Of a DNA stretch of 64,000 bases, positions 36,586-46,547 are shown piece by piece. Source of the stretch: RECH01 sp964431105 (lineage in GTDB: Bacteria; Cyanobacteriota; Cyanobacteriia; RECH01). The notes under the pieces were generated by a model. That model was given only the letters and a program-made list of their open reading frames with translations. It did no database searches and was not told the origin of the DNA. The stretch lies in the NCBI GenBank assembly GCA_964431105.1, contig CAYSIR010000001.1:7982-71981 (forward strand). The letters run 5' to 3'. The position numbers were made by a program, and so were the translations under genes. Within the stretch, counting starts at the first letter, position 1. Every line of letters begins with the position of its first letter.

Positions 36586-38067
36586 TTATTTACGCTCCCG
36601 ATCGCTCCTCGCCAGCGCCGCATTATAAACTTTCTCGTTGGTCTGCACCGATTTGAATAAATCAACCACCGGGTTCGGGTAATCCACCCCTAAGCGCAGG
36701 TGCGATCGCATCTGTTCATCGGGCTTCAGTTTCCACGGTTCATGAACCTTCGAGGCAGGTACGTTTGCCAATTCCGGCAGCCAATGTTTCACGTAGTGCC
36801 CGTCGGGATCGTAGTCTTTTGCTTGTTTGGGAATATTGAAATACCGGAAGCCACGGGCATCGTTGCCAACTCCGGCAGTATAGTTCCAATTGCCCCAATT
36901 GCTGCACACATCGTAATCAATTAACCGTGACTCAAACCATTCTGCCCCCATGCGCCAGTCAATACCGAGGTTTTTAGTTAAGAAACTGGCCACATTTTGC
37001 CGTCCGCGATTGGACATGAATCCGGTTGCGGCTAACTCGCGCATGTTAGCATCCACCAACGGAAAGCCCGTCTTACCCTCACGCCACAGGTCGAACCGCT
37101 CCCAATCCTGTTTCCAATCAATATCTAATCCGCGTAAACCTGATTTATGGAAGACGCGATCGCCGTGTTTAGCGCAGATAAACCGAAAGTAATCGCGCCA
37201 CAGCAGTTCAAACACCAGCCAATAAGTTGAATCATTCTTGACCCGCTCGGCTTCATAGTCCTGCACCGCTTCAAAAATGCGACGGGGCGACAGGCAGCCC
37301 AGCGCCAGCCACGGCGAAAACTTGGAGGAATAATCGGCTCCCAACATTCCGTTACGGGTTTGCTTATAGCGGCGCAGGCAATCGCGATCAAAAATGTAAG
37401 CCTTGAGGCGATCGCAGCCCGCTGTCTCTCCCCCCTGAAAAGTCAATACGCTCCGTTGATCCAAGAGCGGCGACTCTAAGCCAAGCTCTGCAAGAGTCGG
37501 CAGCGCCCCCACGTCTATATCATCTGGTAGCGATGGCACGGAGGTGGGCGTAGGTAAGGTAGGGTTGATACTAGACTGCTTCTCAACCATCTTGCGAAAC
37601 TGAGTAAAAACGTCCGGCAACTTAGCAAAACTAAAGGGCAGATCGTCGGCGTGATAGAGGGTTGCGCCCCAAAAGGTCTGCACCATCACGCCCTGTTGTT
37701 CCAACTTACTGGTCAGCACATCTTCGACCTGCGTTTCTTCGCTCGTCACCTCTTCATGGAAGTACACAGCGTCGATCTCAAGCTGCTGCACTAGCAGCGG
37801 CAATACCTCCTCCGGTTTGCCGTAGCGAATGACCAAATCTGCACCCAGCGATCGCCAGGATTTCCGTAAATCCGCCACGCTCTCTAGCAAGAACTGCGCC
37901 CGAAAGGCTCCTGTTTTTGAGAACCCAAAGGCGGTTTGCCCAAACTGACGCGGATCAAAACAATAGACCGGAATCACCTGCGATCGTGCCTTGAGAGCCG
38001 TATGCAGCGGCTCGTGGTCATGGATACGGAGATCATTGCGGTACCAGATAAGCGTGGGAGAAGACAT
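36586..38067 (-). CDS. DASH-family cryptochrome / photolyase
   Basis: A 493-residue flavoprotein. The N-terminal Rossmann domain (MSSPTLIWYRNDLRIHDHEP) binds the antenna pigment, a variable linker with SINPTLPTPTSVP (about 170-195) follows, and the helical FAD domain holds WRDYFRF, MSNRGRQNVASFL and DYDVCSNWGNWNYTAGVGND. The latter two and the 'GLRGLDIDWKQDWERF' segment are typical of Cry-DASH, which repairs pyrimidine dimers in single-stranded DNA and may sense blue light. The ATG at 38067 begins the conserved region; an upstream start adds 25 unlike residues. Confidence 0.9.
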   Translation of the reverse strand: MSSPTLIWYRNDLRIHDHEPLHTALKARSQVIPVYCFDPRQFGQTAFGFSKTGAFRAQFLLESVADLRKSWRSLGADLVIRYGKPEEVLPLLVQQLEIDAVYFHEEVTSEETQVEDVLTSKLEQQGVMVQTFWGATLYHADDLPFSFAKLPDVFTQFRKMVEKQSSINPTLPTPTSVPSLPDDIDVGALPTLAELGLESPLLDQRSVLTFQGGETAGCDRLKAYIFDRDCLRRYKQTRNGMLGADYSSKFSPWLALGCLSPRRIFEAVQDYEAERVKNDSTYWLVFELLWRDYFRFICAKHGDRVFHKSGLRGLDIDWKQDWERFDLWREGKTGFPLVDANMRELAATGFMSNRGRQNVASFLTKNLGIDWRMGAEWFESRLIDYDVCSNWGNWNYTAGVGNDARGFRYFNIPKQAKDYDPDGHYVKHWLPELANVPASKVHEPWKLKPDEQMRSHLRLGVDYPNPVVDLFKSVQTNEKVYNAALARSDRERK

Positions 38068-38405
38068 CACAATCAATAGCTCAACATTCGGGCGATCGCG
38101 CCCAGTTATTATGATACATTTCTTAACAAATCTGTGCAGCACTGGTGAGCCGCTGCGATCGCGTGGTAGGTTCCATGCCCTGCTCGCCGAGCAGCTATTC
38201 TACATAGGAGATGGACGTTTTAGGGGGCAGCAGAACTCTCTCTAAAAGATGTCCTGAACTATCTGCTTAGCCGCATACAGGACAGTCCAAGCCAGGGGAA
38301 TATTCATCCAGCCAAACCAGAATACGGACGACTTCGGTATGATAAGCAGATGGCATAAGCGGTCGCACCGTTCTATGTTCAGCTTTATGTTCAACATTCA
38401 GTTTT
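38068..38405. other. Divergent promoter region
   Basis: Separates the cryptochrome gene from the osmoprotectant binding-protein gene. A near-repeat of ATGTTCAGCTTTATGTTCAA sits just before the latter. No gene seen; both promoters should lie here but I cannot assign boxes. Confidence 0.4.
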
Positions 38406-39335
38406 ATGAAAAGTATTCGTCGATTTTTGGTTTTTACCTGTCTAGCCGTTGTTGCCGCCTTTGGCGTCATAGCCTGCAATACGGCTGAAACACCCTCTGC
38501 TTCATCCGAGGCTGCCGCTGTGATTCGGGTCGGTTCCAAAGACTTTACGGAACAGTTCATCATTGGCGAAATTTATGCCCTGTCATTGGAAAATGCTGGG
38601 TTTGAAGTAGAGCGCAAACTTAATCTTGGCGGAACGCCCGTCGCTCAAGCGGCTCTGGAAAGTGGTGAAATTGATCTCTATCCGGAGTACACGGGCACGG
38701 GGCTGCTGACCGTGTTGAAGGAACCCGTGAGTAGCGATCGCCAAGCGGTTTATGAGACGGTCTCTGAAGGCTACCTAGAACAATTTGGTCTGGTGTGGCT
38801 GGAGCCATCACCCATGAACAATACTCAGGCATTTGCCATGACTCGCAGCACGTCAGAGCGGTACGGGATTACTAGCATTTCACAGATGGTCGAAAACGCC
38901 AGTGACCTGACGATGATTGGGCCACCTGAATTTGAAGAGCGGGAAGATGGTCTACCCGGCATCAAAGCGGCCTACGGTGATTTTGAGCTGGCAGACTACA
39001 AAGCGGTGGATGCTGGACTACGCTACAAAGGACTGGTGGACGGAGAAGCGGATGTAGCGGTCGCCTTTGGGACGGATGGTGAGATCAGCGCCTTTGATCT
39101 ACTGCTGCTAGACGACGACAGAAACCTGTTCCCGCCTTACCAAGTCGCGCCCGTTGTTCGTCAAAGTACGCTAGAGGCTAATCCCGGCATTGCCGATGCC
39201 CTAGATGCGATCGCCCCTTTGCTGACTGATGAGACGATGCAAGCTCTCAACTACGAAGTGAGTGGCAATCAGCGCGAGCCATCCGACGTTGCCCGCGAAT
39301 TCCTCACCACAGAAGGCGTCTTGTCCGGATCGTGA
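38406..39335 (+). CDS. Osmoprotectant ABC transporter substrate-binding lipoprotein
   Basis: 309 residues with a lipoprotein signal ending in the lipobox VIAC (Cys24). The mature part begins VIRVGSKDFTEQFIIGEIYA, the hallmark of the OpuBC/OpuCC/OsmF family that binds glycine betaine, choline or carnitine. LDLYPEYTGTGL-like (IDLYPEYTGTGLL), ADVAVAFGTDGEI and DALDAIAPLLTDETM segments follow. It is located outside the plasma membrane. An ATP-binding gene follows at once, but no permease; the best candidate lies 11 kb away at 51207-51872. Confidence 0.92.
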   Translation: MKSIRRFLVFTCLAVVAAFGVIACNTAETPSASSEAAAVIRVGSKDFTEQFIIGEIYALSLENAGFEVERKLNLGGTPVAQAALESGEIDLYPEYTGTGLLTVLKEPVSSDRQAVYETVSEGYLEQFGLVWLEPSPMNNTQAFAMTRSTSERYGITSISQMVENASDLTMIGPPEFEEREDGLPGIKAAYGDFELADYKAVDAGLRYKGLVDGEADVAVAFGTDGEISAFDLLLLDDDRNLFPPYQVAPVVRQSTLEANPGIADALDAIAPLLTDETMQALNYEVSGNQREPSDVAREFLTTEGVLSGS

Positions 39336-39412
39336 TTTGGCCGCATCATGCAACGTTCCTTGCTTGTAATCTTGCTTGTAATCTGCCCTTCTTGTTTGGT
39401 GAGTATTGGCTG

Positions 39413-40375
39413 GTGAGCGCAATCTTTTTTGACCAGGTATTTTTACAGTTTCCTCGCACCCCCCATCCGGCGGTCAACAATTGCAGTTTTGAGGTCAGTG
39501 AAGGGGAGCTGGTAGTGATCTTGGGGCCGTCTGGCTGTGGGAAAACCACCCTCCTGAAAATGGTGAATCGGCTCTATGAGCCGAGTTTCGGACGAATTAC
39601 CGTCAATGGGCAGGATATTCGCCGGGTGAATATCAATCGGCTGCGCCAGCAAATTGGCTATGTGATTCAACAGTCTGGCCTATTTCCTCACATGACGGTG
39701 GCGCAGAACGTAGCCGTTGTACCGGAGCTACTGAAGTGGTCACGCCCGAAAACTCAAGCCCGCATTGACGAGTTGCTGATGTTGGTGGGGCTGCTGCCGA
39801 CGGAGTATCGCGATCGCTATCCGGCGCAACTGTCTGGTGGGCAGCAGCAGCGGGTTGGGTTGGCGCGCGCCCTAGCAGGCGACCCGCAGGTCATGTTGAT
39901 GGATGAACCGTTCGGGGCGATCGATGCCATCACGCGGGTCAATTTGCAAGATGAAATTCTGCGATTGCAGCGACAGCTTAAGAAAACCATCTTATTTGTT
40001 TCCCATGATGTTGAAGAGGCGCTGCGACTGGCCGATCGCATTTTGATTTTGCGAGAGGGACAGATCGTGCAGTACGATACACCGTTCAAAATATTGACCC
40101 GACCCGCGAACGAATTTGTGCATGAACTGATGGGAGCAGATGACATTGTTCGACAACTGCGGCTGCTACGGGTTGAAACCGCGATGACTCATCCTCCCGA
40201 TGATTATCATCATGCCGGTCAGCCTGCGATCGCCCCCCACGACAGTTTACGCAGTGCCCTATCTCTTATTTTGAAAACTGGCACTAAGCAACTCACTGTC
40301 CTGCATGATGGAAAAGCGATCGGTGTATTAACTTTGGATCATATTCTGAACTCGGCTACTACGGTTCAAGCTTAA
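39413..40375 (+). CDS. Osmoprotectant ABC transporter ATP-binding protein
   Basis: A 320-residue ATPase of the OpuBA/ProV type: Walker A GPSGCGKTT, signature LSGGQQQR, Walker B VMLMDEPFGAID, and one CBS-like domain at the C-terminus (DSLRSALSLILKTGTKQLTV) instead of the usual two. The GTG at 39413 follows GGTGAG and begins the conserved strand SAIFFDQVFLQF; the frame is open from 39332, overlapping the previous stop, but those 27 codons are not family-like and include a 12-base direct repeat CTTGCTTGTAAT. It works with the preceding binding protein. Confidence 0.9.
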   Translation: MSAIFFDQVFLQFPRTPHPAVNNCSFEVSEGELVVILGPSGCGKTTLLKMVNRLYEPSFGRITVNGQDIRRVNINRLRQQIGYVIQQSGLFPHMTVAQNVAVVPELLKWSRPKTQARIDELLMLVGLLPTEYRDRYPAQLSGGQQQRVGLARALAGDPQVMLMDEPFGAIDAITRVNLQDEILRLQRQLKKTILFVSHDVEEALRLADRILILREGQIVQYDTPFKILTRPANEFVHELMGADDIVRQLRLLRVETAMTHPPDDYHHAGQPAIAPHDSLRSALSLILKTGTKQLTVLHDGKAIGVLTLDHILNSATTVQA

Positions 40376-40499
40376 TCCGTTAGCTTATCCTAGCGCTGAC
40401 GCTGTGCCCCAATTGACTGATAAAAGTACCGTATCCGTTGCAGAAACGGCTTAAAGGATTTCCGATATGGAGGTCAGGTCTCCTGCCCTTCCCGGTCAT
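40376..40499. other. Start of a 660-base gap
   Basis: Together with 40848-41039 this is non-coding sequence around the transposase remnant. I see no other feature. Confidence 0.4.
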
Positions 40500-40847
40500 T
40501 GGAATTTAGGACGTTTTGTTGGTTCATAACAATCGGAGGGATAGTCAGGACAGGAGCCTGAACTCCCCGTATCGCATCCACCAAGCTTGAGCCACCAGTT
40601 TGCAACTGACTAGCTCAGACTATCGTTGGCTCATCTCTGGCTGGGTCAACTCGCCATAGGCATCGACAACGGATTAGAACTGCTGGGGGTCATCCATTTT
40701 AGGTTTCGGCCCCGGTAGGCTTTGGGTGCAAGGTTGCCGGTTCGCTAACGTTGTTTGAGCCAGCGGCAGATTTCACTTTTTTTTGACCTTTCTGTCGAAG
40801 GCAGCGACGGCTTTTTCTCTAAAATCGAGGCTATAAGCACCGGGCAT
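40500..40847 (-). pseudogene. IS630-type transposase remnant 1
   Basis: On the minus strand from 40847 the frame begins MPGAYSLDFREKAVAAFDR, the helix-turn-helix start of IS630-family transposases, then breaks by frameshifts and stops. Further on, pieces such as MDD, SVV and EMSQR reappear in other frames. Bases 40500-40735 match the remnant at 52161-52333, including the sequence after the coding part. Confidence 0.75.
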
Positions 40848-41039
40848 GATGAGTCCCTCTTGTTGCACCTTTGTTATGTCCTAACTATCCCTCTGATTGC
40901 TATACCGTGCTGCAAACTGTCTCCGCAGTAAGGCACTGACAGCATTTTCTTATTCTAGCGTTGCTGGTTCCGGGGACGAATTTTAGAACAGGATAAATTG
41001 AAATGTCGTTCTAATTTATCCTACAATTCAGCAGTATGC

Positions 41040-43286
41040 TTACTCTCTCTCAGTCCCCTGCACCAGTGCGGCTTGTTCCGGCGAGTATTCCGCTAAACGG
41101 CGCGACAAATCTGGATTATAGATTCGTAAATAGTTCCAATAGTTGCCAAACACCGTTTCCACATAGTTTTTGGTTTCGGGGAATGGGATCTGTTCAACGA
41201 ATAAGTCCGGATCGCTAGTGTCAAATCGGGTAATCCAGTCAGCTATATTGCCAGGGCCAGCGTTGTAGCTGGCGATCGCAAATAAGGAGTTGTTATTGTA
41301 CTCGCGATGCGTATAGTCCAAATACCAAGTACCCAGCTTAATGTTGTCGTCGGGGTCAGTCATGGTGTATTCACCGATGTCGGTTTGGCTAGCAATCCAG
41401 TCAGCGGTTTCCGGCAGCACCTGCATCAAGCCCAGCGCTCCGGCCACCGATTCAATTTCTGGCTCAAATCGCGATTCTTGTCGCATTAGTGAAATGACCA
41501 ACAGTGGGTTTAGCTGGCGATCGCTCGACCACGTTTGAATTAAATCTTTATAGAGCAACGGATAACGATTTTGCCAAAATGCTACATCCCGGCGCAGTGC
41601 TTGATACTGGTCTTGCTCATCGGGGGCATCGCGCCAGGCCAAACTTTCCAGCATGAAAATACCTTCTAAGTTATCGCCCACGCCCAAACGCATAATGCCA
41701 TCGGTAAACTGTTCATCCACACTGGGCTGAATGCGATCGCGGTACTCAGCTTGCCAGAGCGTCCAGGCATCGTCATCTTGCCCCAGCCAATACAGTTCAT
41801 GCAGCATTGGCGACCCGGCCAACACGGTTTGGTAGCGGGGAGGGGCGGCAATGGGCAAATTTTTTTGCCGTACGGTGGTGAAGCTGCCCACATCCCAACC
41901 TAGCCCTAGCGCTGCCCGCCAAGCATAGTAAGAATCGGGATAGTCGCGCAAAATTTGTTCGTAGGCAGTTTGAGCCGTTTGGCGATCGCCCGCCTCGTCG
42001 GCCCATTTACCTAGCCAAAAGAGAGCTTCGGGGGCATGATCACTGTCTGGATTCTGTGCCACCAATTGTTCAGCCCAGGGCTGTGCGCCGCTGGCATCAC
42101 CAATCTTTATCCGCTGTTCAATCTGCTGCCAGCGTAGATTGGCGGCTGCGTCTGAAGTGCCAAACTGGGTCAGAATGGACTGCCGCGCTTGGGCGGCGGA
42201 TGCTGCACTTTGCAATTCGTCTAGCCGTTCTGCCCGATAAAATAAGGCATCTGCGGCCCGGTCGGGGAACATTTGGCGCACAATGTCGAGATAGGCGATC
42301 GCATTTTGTGGTGAATTACTCAATCGCGCCAGGTGAATCAGCCCCTGTGCCGTATCTGAAGCATCCGGAAAGGTCTCATACAATCGCCGGTAGTGGCGAA
42401 TGGCATCCTCGCGGCGATCGCCCAACTGTGCGCCCCGTCCAGCCCGGTAGAGATTTTGCGGCGTTTCGGTGGCTTTGGCGTAGGCCTCGCCAGCACGGGC
42501 ATAGACCAGGTTTTCCCAATAGCCAAACCCAATCGCTTCCCAATCGTTTGGCTCTAGCGCCTCGGCATGATCTTCAGCCAGTTCATTCAAAATCGCTACA
42601 TAATCTTCTAAATGCCCGCCATATCGCGCCAGCAGGAGCAACAGTTCGACCTGTCCTGGTTCTTCCTGTAATCGGGCCTGGGCAATGTCGAGGGTGCGAG
42701 GGTGGGAGGGAAACTGAGCGATCGCACCATCCCAGTATTCCGTATCGGTGCTGGTTAGCCCAATAGCATACAGCGCTTCGGCTGCGATCGGCGAATCTGG
42801 ATACGTCTCCGCTAGGGTGCGCCAGACATTCAGCGCCTCTGCCCGCTGATCCAATGCTCGATGAGCCTTTGCCCGTTTGTAGAGAATGTGGGGCGCTAGT
42901 AATTCATAGTCTTGCTCTAAATCCTGTAGCCAGGTCAAGGTTTGTTCGGGGTTGCGCTGTTCTAGGGCATCTACGGCTAGCAGATACCGGGCGCGGCTGC
43001 GATCGAAAGAAGGTTCCGGCTGGTTGGCGATCGCCGTCAGCGGTGCTTGGCGATCGCCTGGGGGTTGTGCTGCCAAGGGCAATACCGCCGAATCCTGATT
43101 ATCTGCTAAATCTGGACTCGGCGGGATGCTGCTTTCCTCTGGGGTTGCAGAACCCAGAAATGGAAGGTTGCTGAATAATCCTGGAAATCTTAGGGATATA
43201 ACTGCGATGCCAGCAATCAGCACGACTACGCCAGCCCCGGTCGCGATCGCCCATTTTCCAGTAGTTTCTTTCAGTTGTTTTGCCAT
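41040..43286 (-). CDS. slt: Soluble-lytic-type transglycosylase with TPR-like repeats
   Basis: A 748-residue protein with one N-terminal membrane helix (about 12-34), an acidic, Pro-rich linker, a long helical solenoid with TPR-like repeats (about 80-540, for example APEALFWLGKWADEAGDRQT) and a C-terminal SLT domain. Catalytic Glu604 lies in MRQESRFEPE, followed by GALGLMQVLPETA and ASYNAGPGNIADW. It cleaves peptidoglycan glycan strands to anhydromuropeptides in the periplasm and aids wall turnover. ATG at 43286 is preferred; an ATG at 43361 has no ribosome binding site and would add 25 unlike residues. Confidence 0.92.
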   Translation of the reverse strand: MAKQLKETTGKWAIATGAGVVVLIAGIAVISLRFPGLFSNLPFLGSATPEESSIPPSPDLADNQDSAVLPLAAQPPGDRQAPLTAIANQPEPSFDRSRARYLLAVDALEQRNPEQTLTWLQDLEQDYELLAPHILYKRAKAHRALDQRAEALNVWRTLAETYPDSPIAAEALYAIGLTSTDTEYWDGAIAQFPSHPRTLDIAQARLQEEPGQVELLLLLARYGGHLEDYVAILNELAEDHAEALEPNDWEAIGFGYWENLVYARAGEAYAKATETPQNLYRAGRGAQLGDRREDAIRHYRRLYETFPDASDTAQGLIHLARLSNSPQNAIAYLDIVRQMFPDRAADALFYRAERLDELQSAASAAQARQSILTQFGTSDAAANLRWQQIEQRIKIGDASGAQPWAEQLVAQNPDSDHAPEALFWLGKWADEAGDRQTAQTAYEQILRDYPDSYYAWRAALGLGWDVGSFTTVRQKNLPIAAPPRYQTVLAGSPMLHELYWLGQDDDAWTLWQAEYRDRIQPSVDEQFTDGIMRLGVGDNLEGIFMLESLAWRDAPDEQDQYQALRRDVAFWQNRYPLLYKDLIQTWSSDRQLNPLLVISLMRQESRFEPEIESVAGALGLMQVLPETADWIASQTDIGEYTMTDPDDNIKLGTWYLDYTHREYNNNSLFAIASYNAGPGNIADWITRFDTSDPDLFVEQIPFPETKNYVETVFGNYWNYLRIYNPDLSRRLAEYSPEQAALVQGTERE

Positions 43287-43682
43287 GCGCCGCCAGATAT
43301 ACCTGTGCCGTAACCGATCATCAGGGAATGTAGGGAAGGTTCCAACCGTTTTCGTACCCATTTTGGGGAAGTTGCAACATCCAGAACCGCTAGTAAGTCG
43401 TGCAGCTATTGAGCAAAAATGGTTAGGCTCCTGGCCCTATCACTGTTTCTGCTGTGCGTCCACTACTTAGCTTGGGAATGGAGAAGTCAGAGGTTCAGCG
43501 ATTTTTGTGTAGAAAATCGCTGACATAGGGAGCAGCGGCTGGGAATAGGCTGCATCGTCCAACCAAGTGGGTATCAGTCCGATTGAGTATCCAACCAATA
43601 CTAAGGGTGAGCAAGGTTTAGAAAACACTGCCCCAAATTTTAACACCGTGGCCTCAGACAATAAACAGCTCTTTTTCTGCGC
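43287..43682. other. Intergenic region
   Basis: About 400 bases between two minus-strand genes. I see no gene, repeat or clear signal. Confidence 0.4.
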
Positions 43683-44528
43683 CTACAGCCGCGATCGCCA
43701 CCAAAAGATGGCGGCCAACAGTCCCAAAAAGGTAATTCCCATCACTCCGGCAATAGGATTATTGTCAATTCCGGTCAGCCATGATGGAACGCGATCGCTG
43801 TAATTCACCCACTCGCCCACATGCAGCGTATACGATCCCCAAACCAGCCCGGCATGGATACCAATGGGCAAGCCAAGCTGTCCCCGGCGTTTCAGCCCAG
43901 CCCACATCCAGGTAGCGCGCTTAGCCCAAACTAATAGCAGCCCCAGCAGGATTAGGCCGGGCAATCCGGGCAATGTCCGAATGACCTCATCCAGCGGCTT
44001 CAGGTAATGCAGAATAGCAAAGGTGATGCTGTTCACCCAGAGGGCGATCGCTGGACTAAAATCATGTTCGAGTTCATCCAGCAGCCAGCCGCGAAAGACC
44101 AACTCTTCCGCCAGCGCGACCCCCACACTCACAAGCAGCCCTTCGGCAATGATGCGCCATAACTCCAACGAGGGCGATCGCCACGTCACCCAGCCGAACA
44201 GCGTTTCTAACCCATACATCGCCGCAATGCTCAGCGTTCCGAGCAGTAGCCCATACAATAAGTTGACCCGATTGGCAACCGACAGCCCCAGCCCATAATG
44301 TTCTAGCGGGCGCGGATAGCCGTGCATCGTCCAGCCCCATAACCGCACCAGCACTATAAACTCAATCGCCAACGTTCCCATCATTACAATGGTGCGCTGG
44401 TTATCGTCGGGCAATAACCAGTAGGCAACGGCAGCGAAGGGCAACCATGCGATCGCCAGCAGCACCATAAAGGTAGCCAGGCGACGCGGCAGCGAATGGC
44501 GACGATTCAATGTAAAACGCTGTGTCAA
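43683..44528 (-). CDS. CPBP-family intramembrane glutamic protease
   Basis: A 281-residue polytopic protein with about seven hydrophobic segments. The CPBP (Abi/Rce1-like) motifs are present: EELVFRGWLL (the EExxxR pair), FxxxH in FAILHYL and a final segment GIHAGLVWG with a conserved His. Family members cleave near prenylated or signal-like peptides in membranes; substrates of bacterial ones are mostly unknown. The gene is monocistronic. Confidence 0.9.
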   Translation of the reverse strand: MTQRFTLNRRHSLPRRLATFMVLLAIAWLPFAAVAYWLLPDDNQRTIVMMGTLAIEFIVLVRLWGWTMHGYPRPLEHYGLGLSVANRVNLLYGLLLGTLSIAAMYGLETLFGWVTWRSPSLELWRIIAEGLLVSVGVALAEELVFRGWLLDELEHDFSPAIALWVNSITFAILHYLKPLDEVIRTLPGLPGLILLGLLLVWAKRATWMWAGLKRRGQLGLPIGIHAGLVWGSYTLHVGEWVNYSDRVPSWLTGIDNNPIAGVMGITFLGLLAAIFWWRSRL

Positions 44529-44842
44529 CGGAGTTTAGCCCCTAGGATACGCTGATAAACAATAGCCGTTGCCAGATTAGAGCCGCTGCCAGACCAGAAC
44601 AGTGGACAATTTCTAAAGCCCTATTCTAAATCCCGCATTGAAGCGCTGCTAACTTTCTCATAGACTCCGCCTGGGCAAACGAGCCGTAGCTAGAATCCCA
44701 TGGAAGCGACCTCGCGCTAAGCGGCATAGCTGAACTGACAGCGCCGGTTAATAGCATGGGGCGATCGCCACCGCCCCTCAACATCGAACCCTACTGATGA
44801 ACGGCTGTGAACGAGCTGAACAGTCGGAAAACTCAGCCAGTA
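44529..44842. other. Intergenic region
   Basis: About 310 bases between the CPBP gene and clpS, both on the minus strand. One HIP1-like site; no other feature seen. Confidence 0.4.
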
Positions 44843-45124
44843 TCATTCATCCGGCTCGATTGTACTGGTCAAGCCATTGTTTTTAAGAGTTTCACAATAA
44901 AACTCTGCGTGTTCTTGGGCACAGGTAATCACCAGGGCAACCCCGTTGGTATGGGCTTCCATCATGATGTCAACCGCCTGGGGCTGAGTGAGGTTTGCCA
45001 CCGTTTGCAGAAGCACCTGCACCACATATTCCATAGAGTTGTGGTCATCGTTATGGAGAAGAACCCGGTAGCGGGGAGCAGGCTTCCGTACCGTTGAACG
45101 GCGTTCAAGGGTTTCGACTGACAC
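44843..45124 (-). CDS. clpS: ATP-dependent Clp protease adaptor ClpS
   Basis: A 93-residue adaptor that delivers N-degron substrates to ClpAP/ClpCP. It has the diagnostic YRVLLHNDDHNSMEYVVQVL segment, where the Asn-Asp pair binds the substrate N-terminus, and the conserved HTNGVALVITCAQEHAEFY. The length is normal. Cyanobacteria often carry ClpS1 and a diverged ClpS2; the canonical motifs here favour the ClpS1 type. Confidence 0.96.
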   Translation of the reverse strand: MSVETLERRSTVRKPAPRYRVLLHNDDHNSMEYVVQVLLQTVANLTQPQAVDIMMEAHTNGVALVITCAQEHAEFYCETLKNNGLTSTIEPDE

Positions 45125-45638
45125 AGCTCTAGACCTCTCGTACTACTTTCATTATTTTCATCCGAACAAACTGAACTCGCTCCATGCCGCTTTGAGGGTT
45201 TGAGTCACGACACGGCTGAGTGTATATAGTGGACTCGTGTTTTTTTGGGTCAAGTGTGGCCGCCATCAAGCCTACACCCATCGCCCAGGCACTAAGCTGG
45301 ACACTTTGAATCATCTCTAGATTTGCCTGACAAGAAAGGCTAGCACCCTTCTGCCGCGCTTTGGGAGCTAGATGCCGCTGAATTGTCTAGATGGCTTTGT
45401 TGCATTGCTTAATATTTTCATTATTCAATGTACCGCATCCTAGTCTTTCGATCGCACCCATCAACCCGTGTTTTTCAAGGAATAGCCTAAATCAACGAAA
45501 CCTAGATTAGTCTTGCACGCGGGGCCGCGCTCCAGGGGAGGCGACAATCGCAGAAAGTGTAAATTTTTGTAATACTGAAGAAGTGCCGACCGATGCATAT
45601 TCTGCATTTCCCTTAACCCTGTACCCACTGTAGTAGCC
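45125..45638. other. Divergent intergenic region
   Basis: About 510 bases between clpS and the hydrolase gene. No repeat, RNA or gene could be recognised; it presumably holds both promoters. Confidence 0.4.
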
Positions 45639-46547
45639 ATGACGCTTCTTCCCGATACGCATTCTGCCCTTGCCACACCGCAGTTCTGGACATGGCGCGG
45701 TCACTCTATCTGCTATCAAACCCAGGGAACAGAAGGCTCTGCTATTGTCCTGATTCATGGTTTTGGCGCATCCTGGGGGCATTGGCGCAAGCTGATCCCG
45801 CTACTCGCCGAGCAGCATCGGGTCTATGCGATTGACCTAATTGGTTTTGGAGCATCTGATAAGCCTGCTCCTGGTGAGGCGATCGCCTACACCTTTGAAA
45901 CTTGGGGGTCATTGCTTGGCGACTTTTGTCAAGACATTGTGCGATCGCCTGCGGTTCTGGTGGGCAACTCCATCGGCTCCATTGTTGCCATGCAAACCGC
46001 CGTTGATGTGCCGGAATGGGTCGAGGGCGTTGCCCTACTTAACTGTTCACTACGACTCCTCCACGAACGGCGGCGCACCGAGGTGCCCTGGTATCGCAGC
46101 ACCGGAGCGAGCGTCATGCAGCAAATACTCGGTATCCGTTGGTTGGGCCATCAATTTTTTAACCTCATTGCGAAGCCCAAGACCGTGCGGAATATCCTCA
46201 AGCAAGCCTACGCGCAAGAAGCGGCTGTTACAGATGAATTGGTGCAAATGCTCATGGAACCGGCTGCCAGCCCCGGAGCCGCTGATGTATTTCTCGCCTT
46301 CACCCGCTACTCTCAGGGCCCCCTCCCCGAAGACTTGCTAGCAAAATTACCCTGCCGCGCACTGATGCTCTGGGGCGAAGACGATCCGTGGGAGCCGATC
46401 GCCCTTGGTCGCAAGCTGGGTGAGTTTGACTGTGTGGATCAGTTCATCACGCTGCCCAATGCGGGGCACTGCCCCCAAGATGAAGTTCCCGATGCGATCG
46501 CGGCGGCGCTGGTTCCTTGGGTTCAGGTGCTTAACCAAGCTGTCTAA
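45639..46547 (+). CDS. Alpha/beta-fold hydrolase
   Basis: A 302-residue cytoplasmic hydrolase. Oxyanion segment LIHGFGASWGHWR, nucleophile elbow VGNSIGSIVA (Ser111), acid in GEDDPWEP (Asp248 or Asp249) and base NAGHCPQDE (His277) form a complete triad. A helical cap lies between about 130 and 225. Similar proteins in cyanobacteria and plants include pheophytinase-like and haloperoxidase-like enzymes, but the substrate cannot be assigned here. It stands alone. Confidence 0.9.
   Translation: MTLLPDTHSALATPQFWTWRGHSICYQTQGTEGSAIVLIHGFGASWGHWRKLIPLLAEQHRVYAIDLIGFGASDKPAPGEAIAYTFETWGSLLGDFCQDIVRSPAVLVGNSIGSIVAMQTAVDVPEWVEGVALLNCSLRLLHERRRTEVPWYRSTGASVMQQILGIRWLGHQFFNLIAKPKTVRNILKQAYAQEAAVTDELVQMLMEPAASPGAADVFLAFTRYSQGPLPEDLLAKLPCRALMLWGEDDPWEPIALGRKLGEFDCVDQFITLPNAGHCPQDEVPDAIAAALVPWVQVLNQAV

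Noticed and set aside
42056..42766. A 236-codon plus-strand frame opposite the lytic transglycosylase gene
   Set aside because: It is the complement of well-supported repeat-rich coding sequence and shows only Arg/Pro-rich shadow translation.
45129..45314. Possible gene upstream of clpS
   Set aside because: 61 codons without a start signal or motif; it sits in the likely clpS promoter region.
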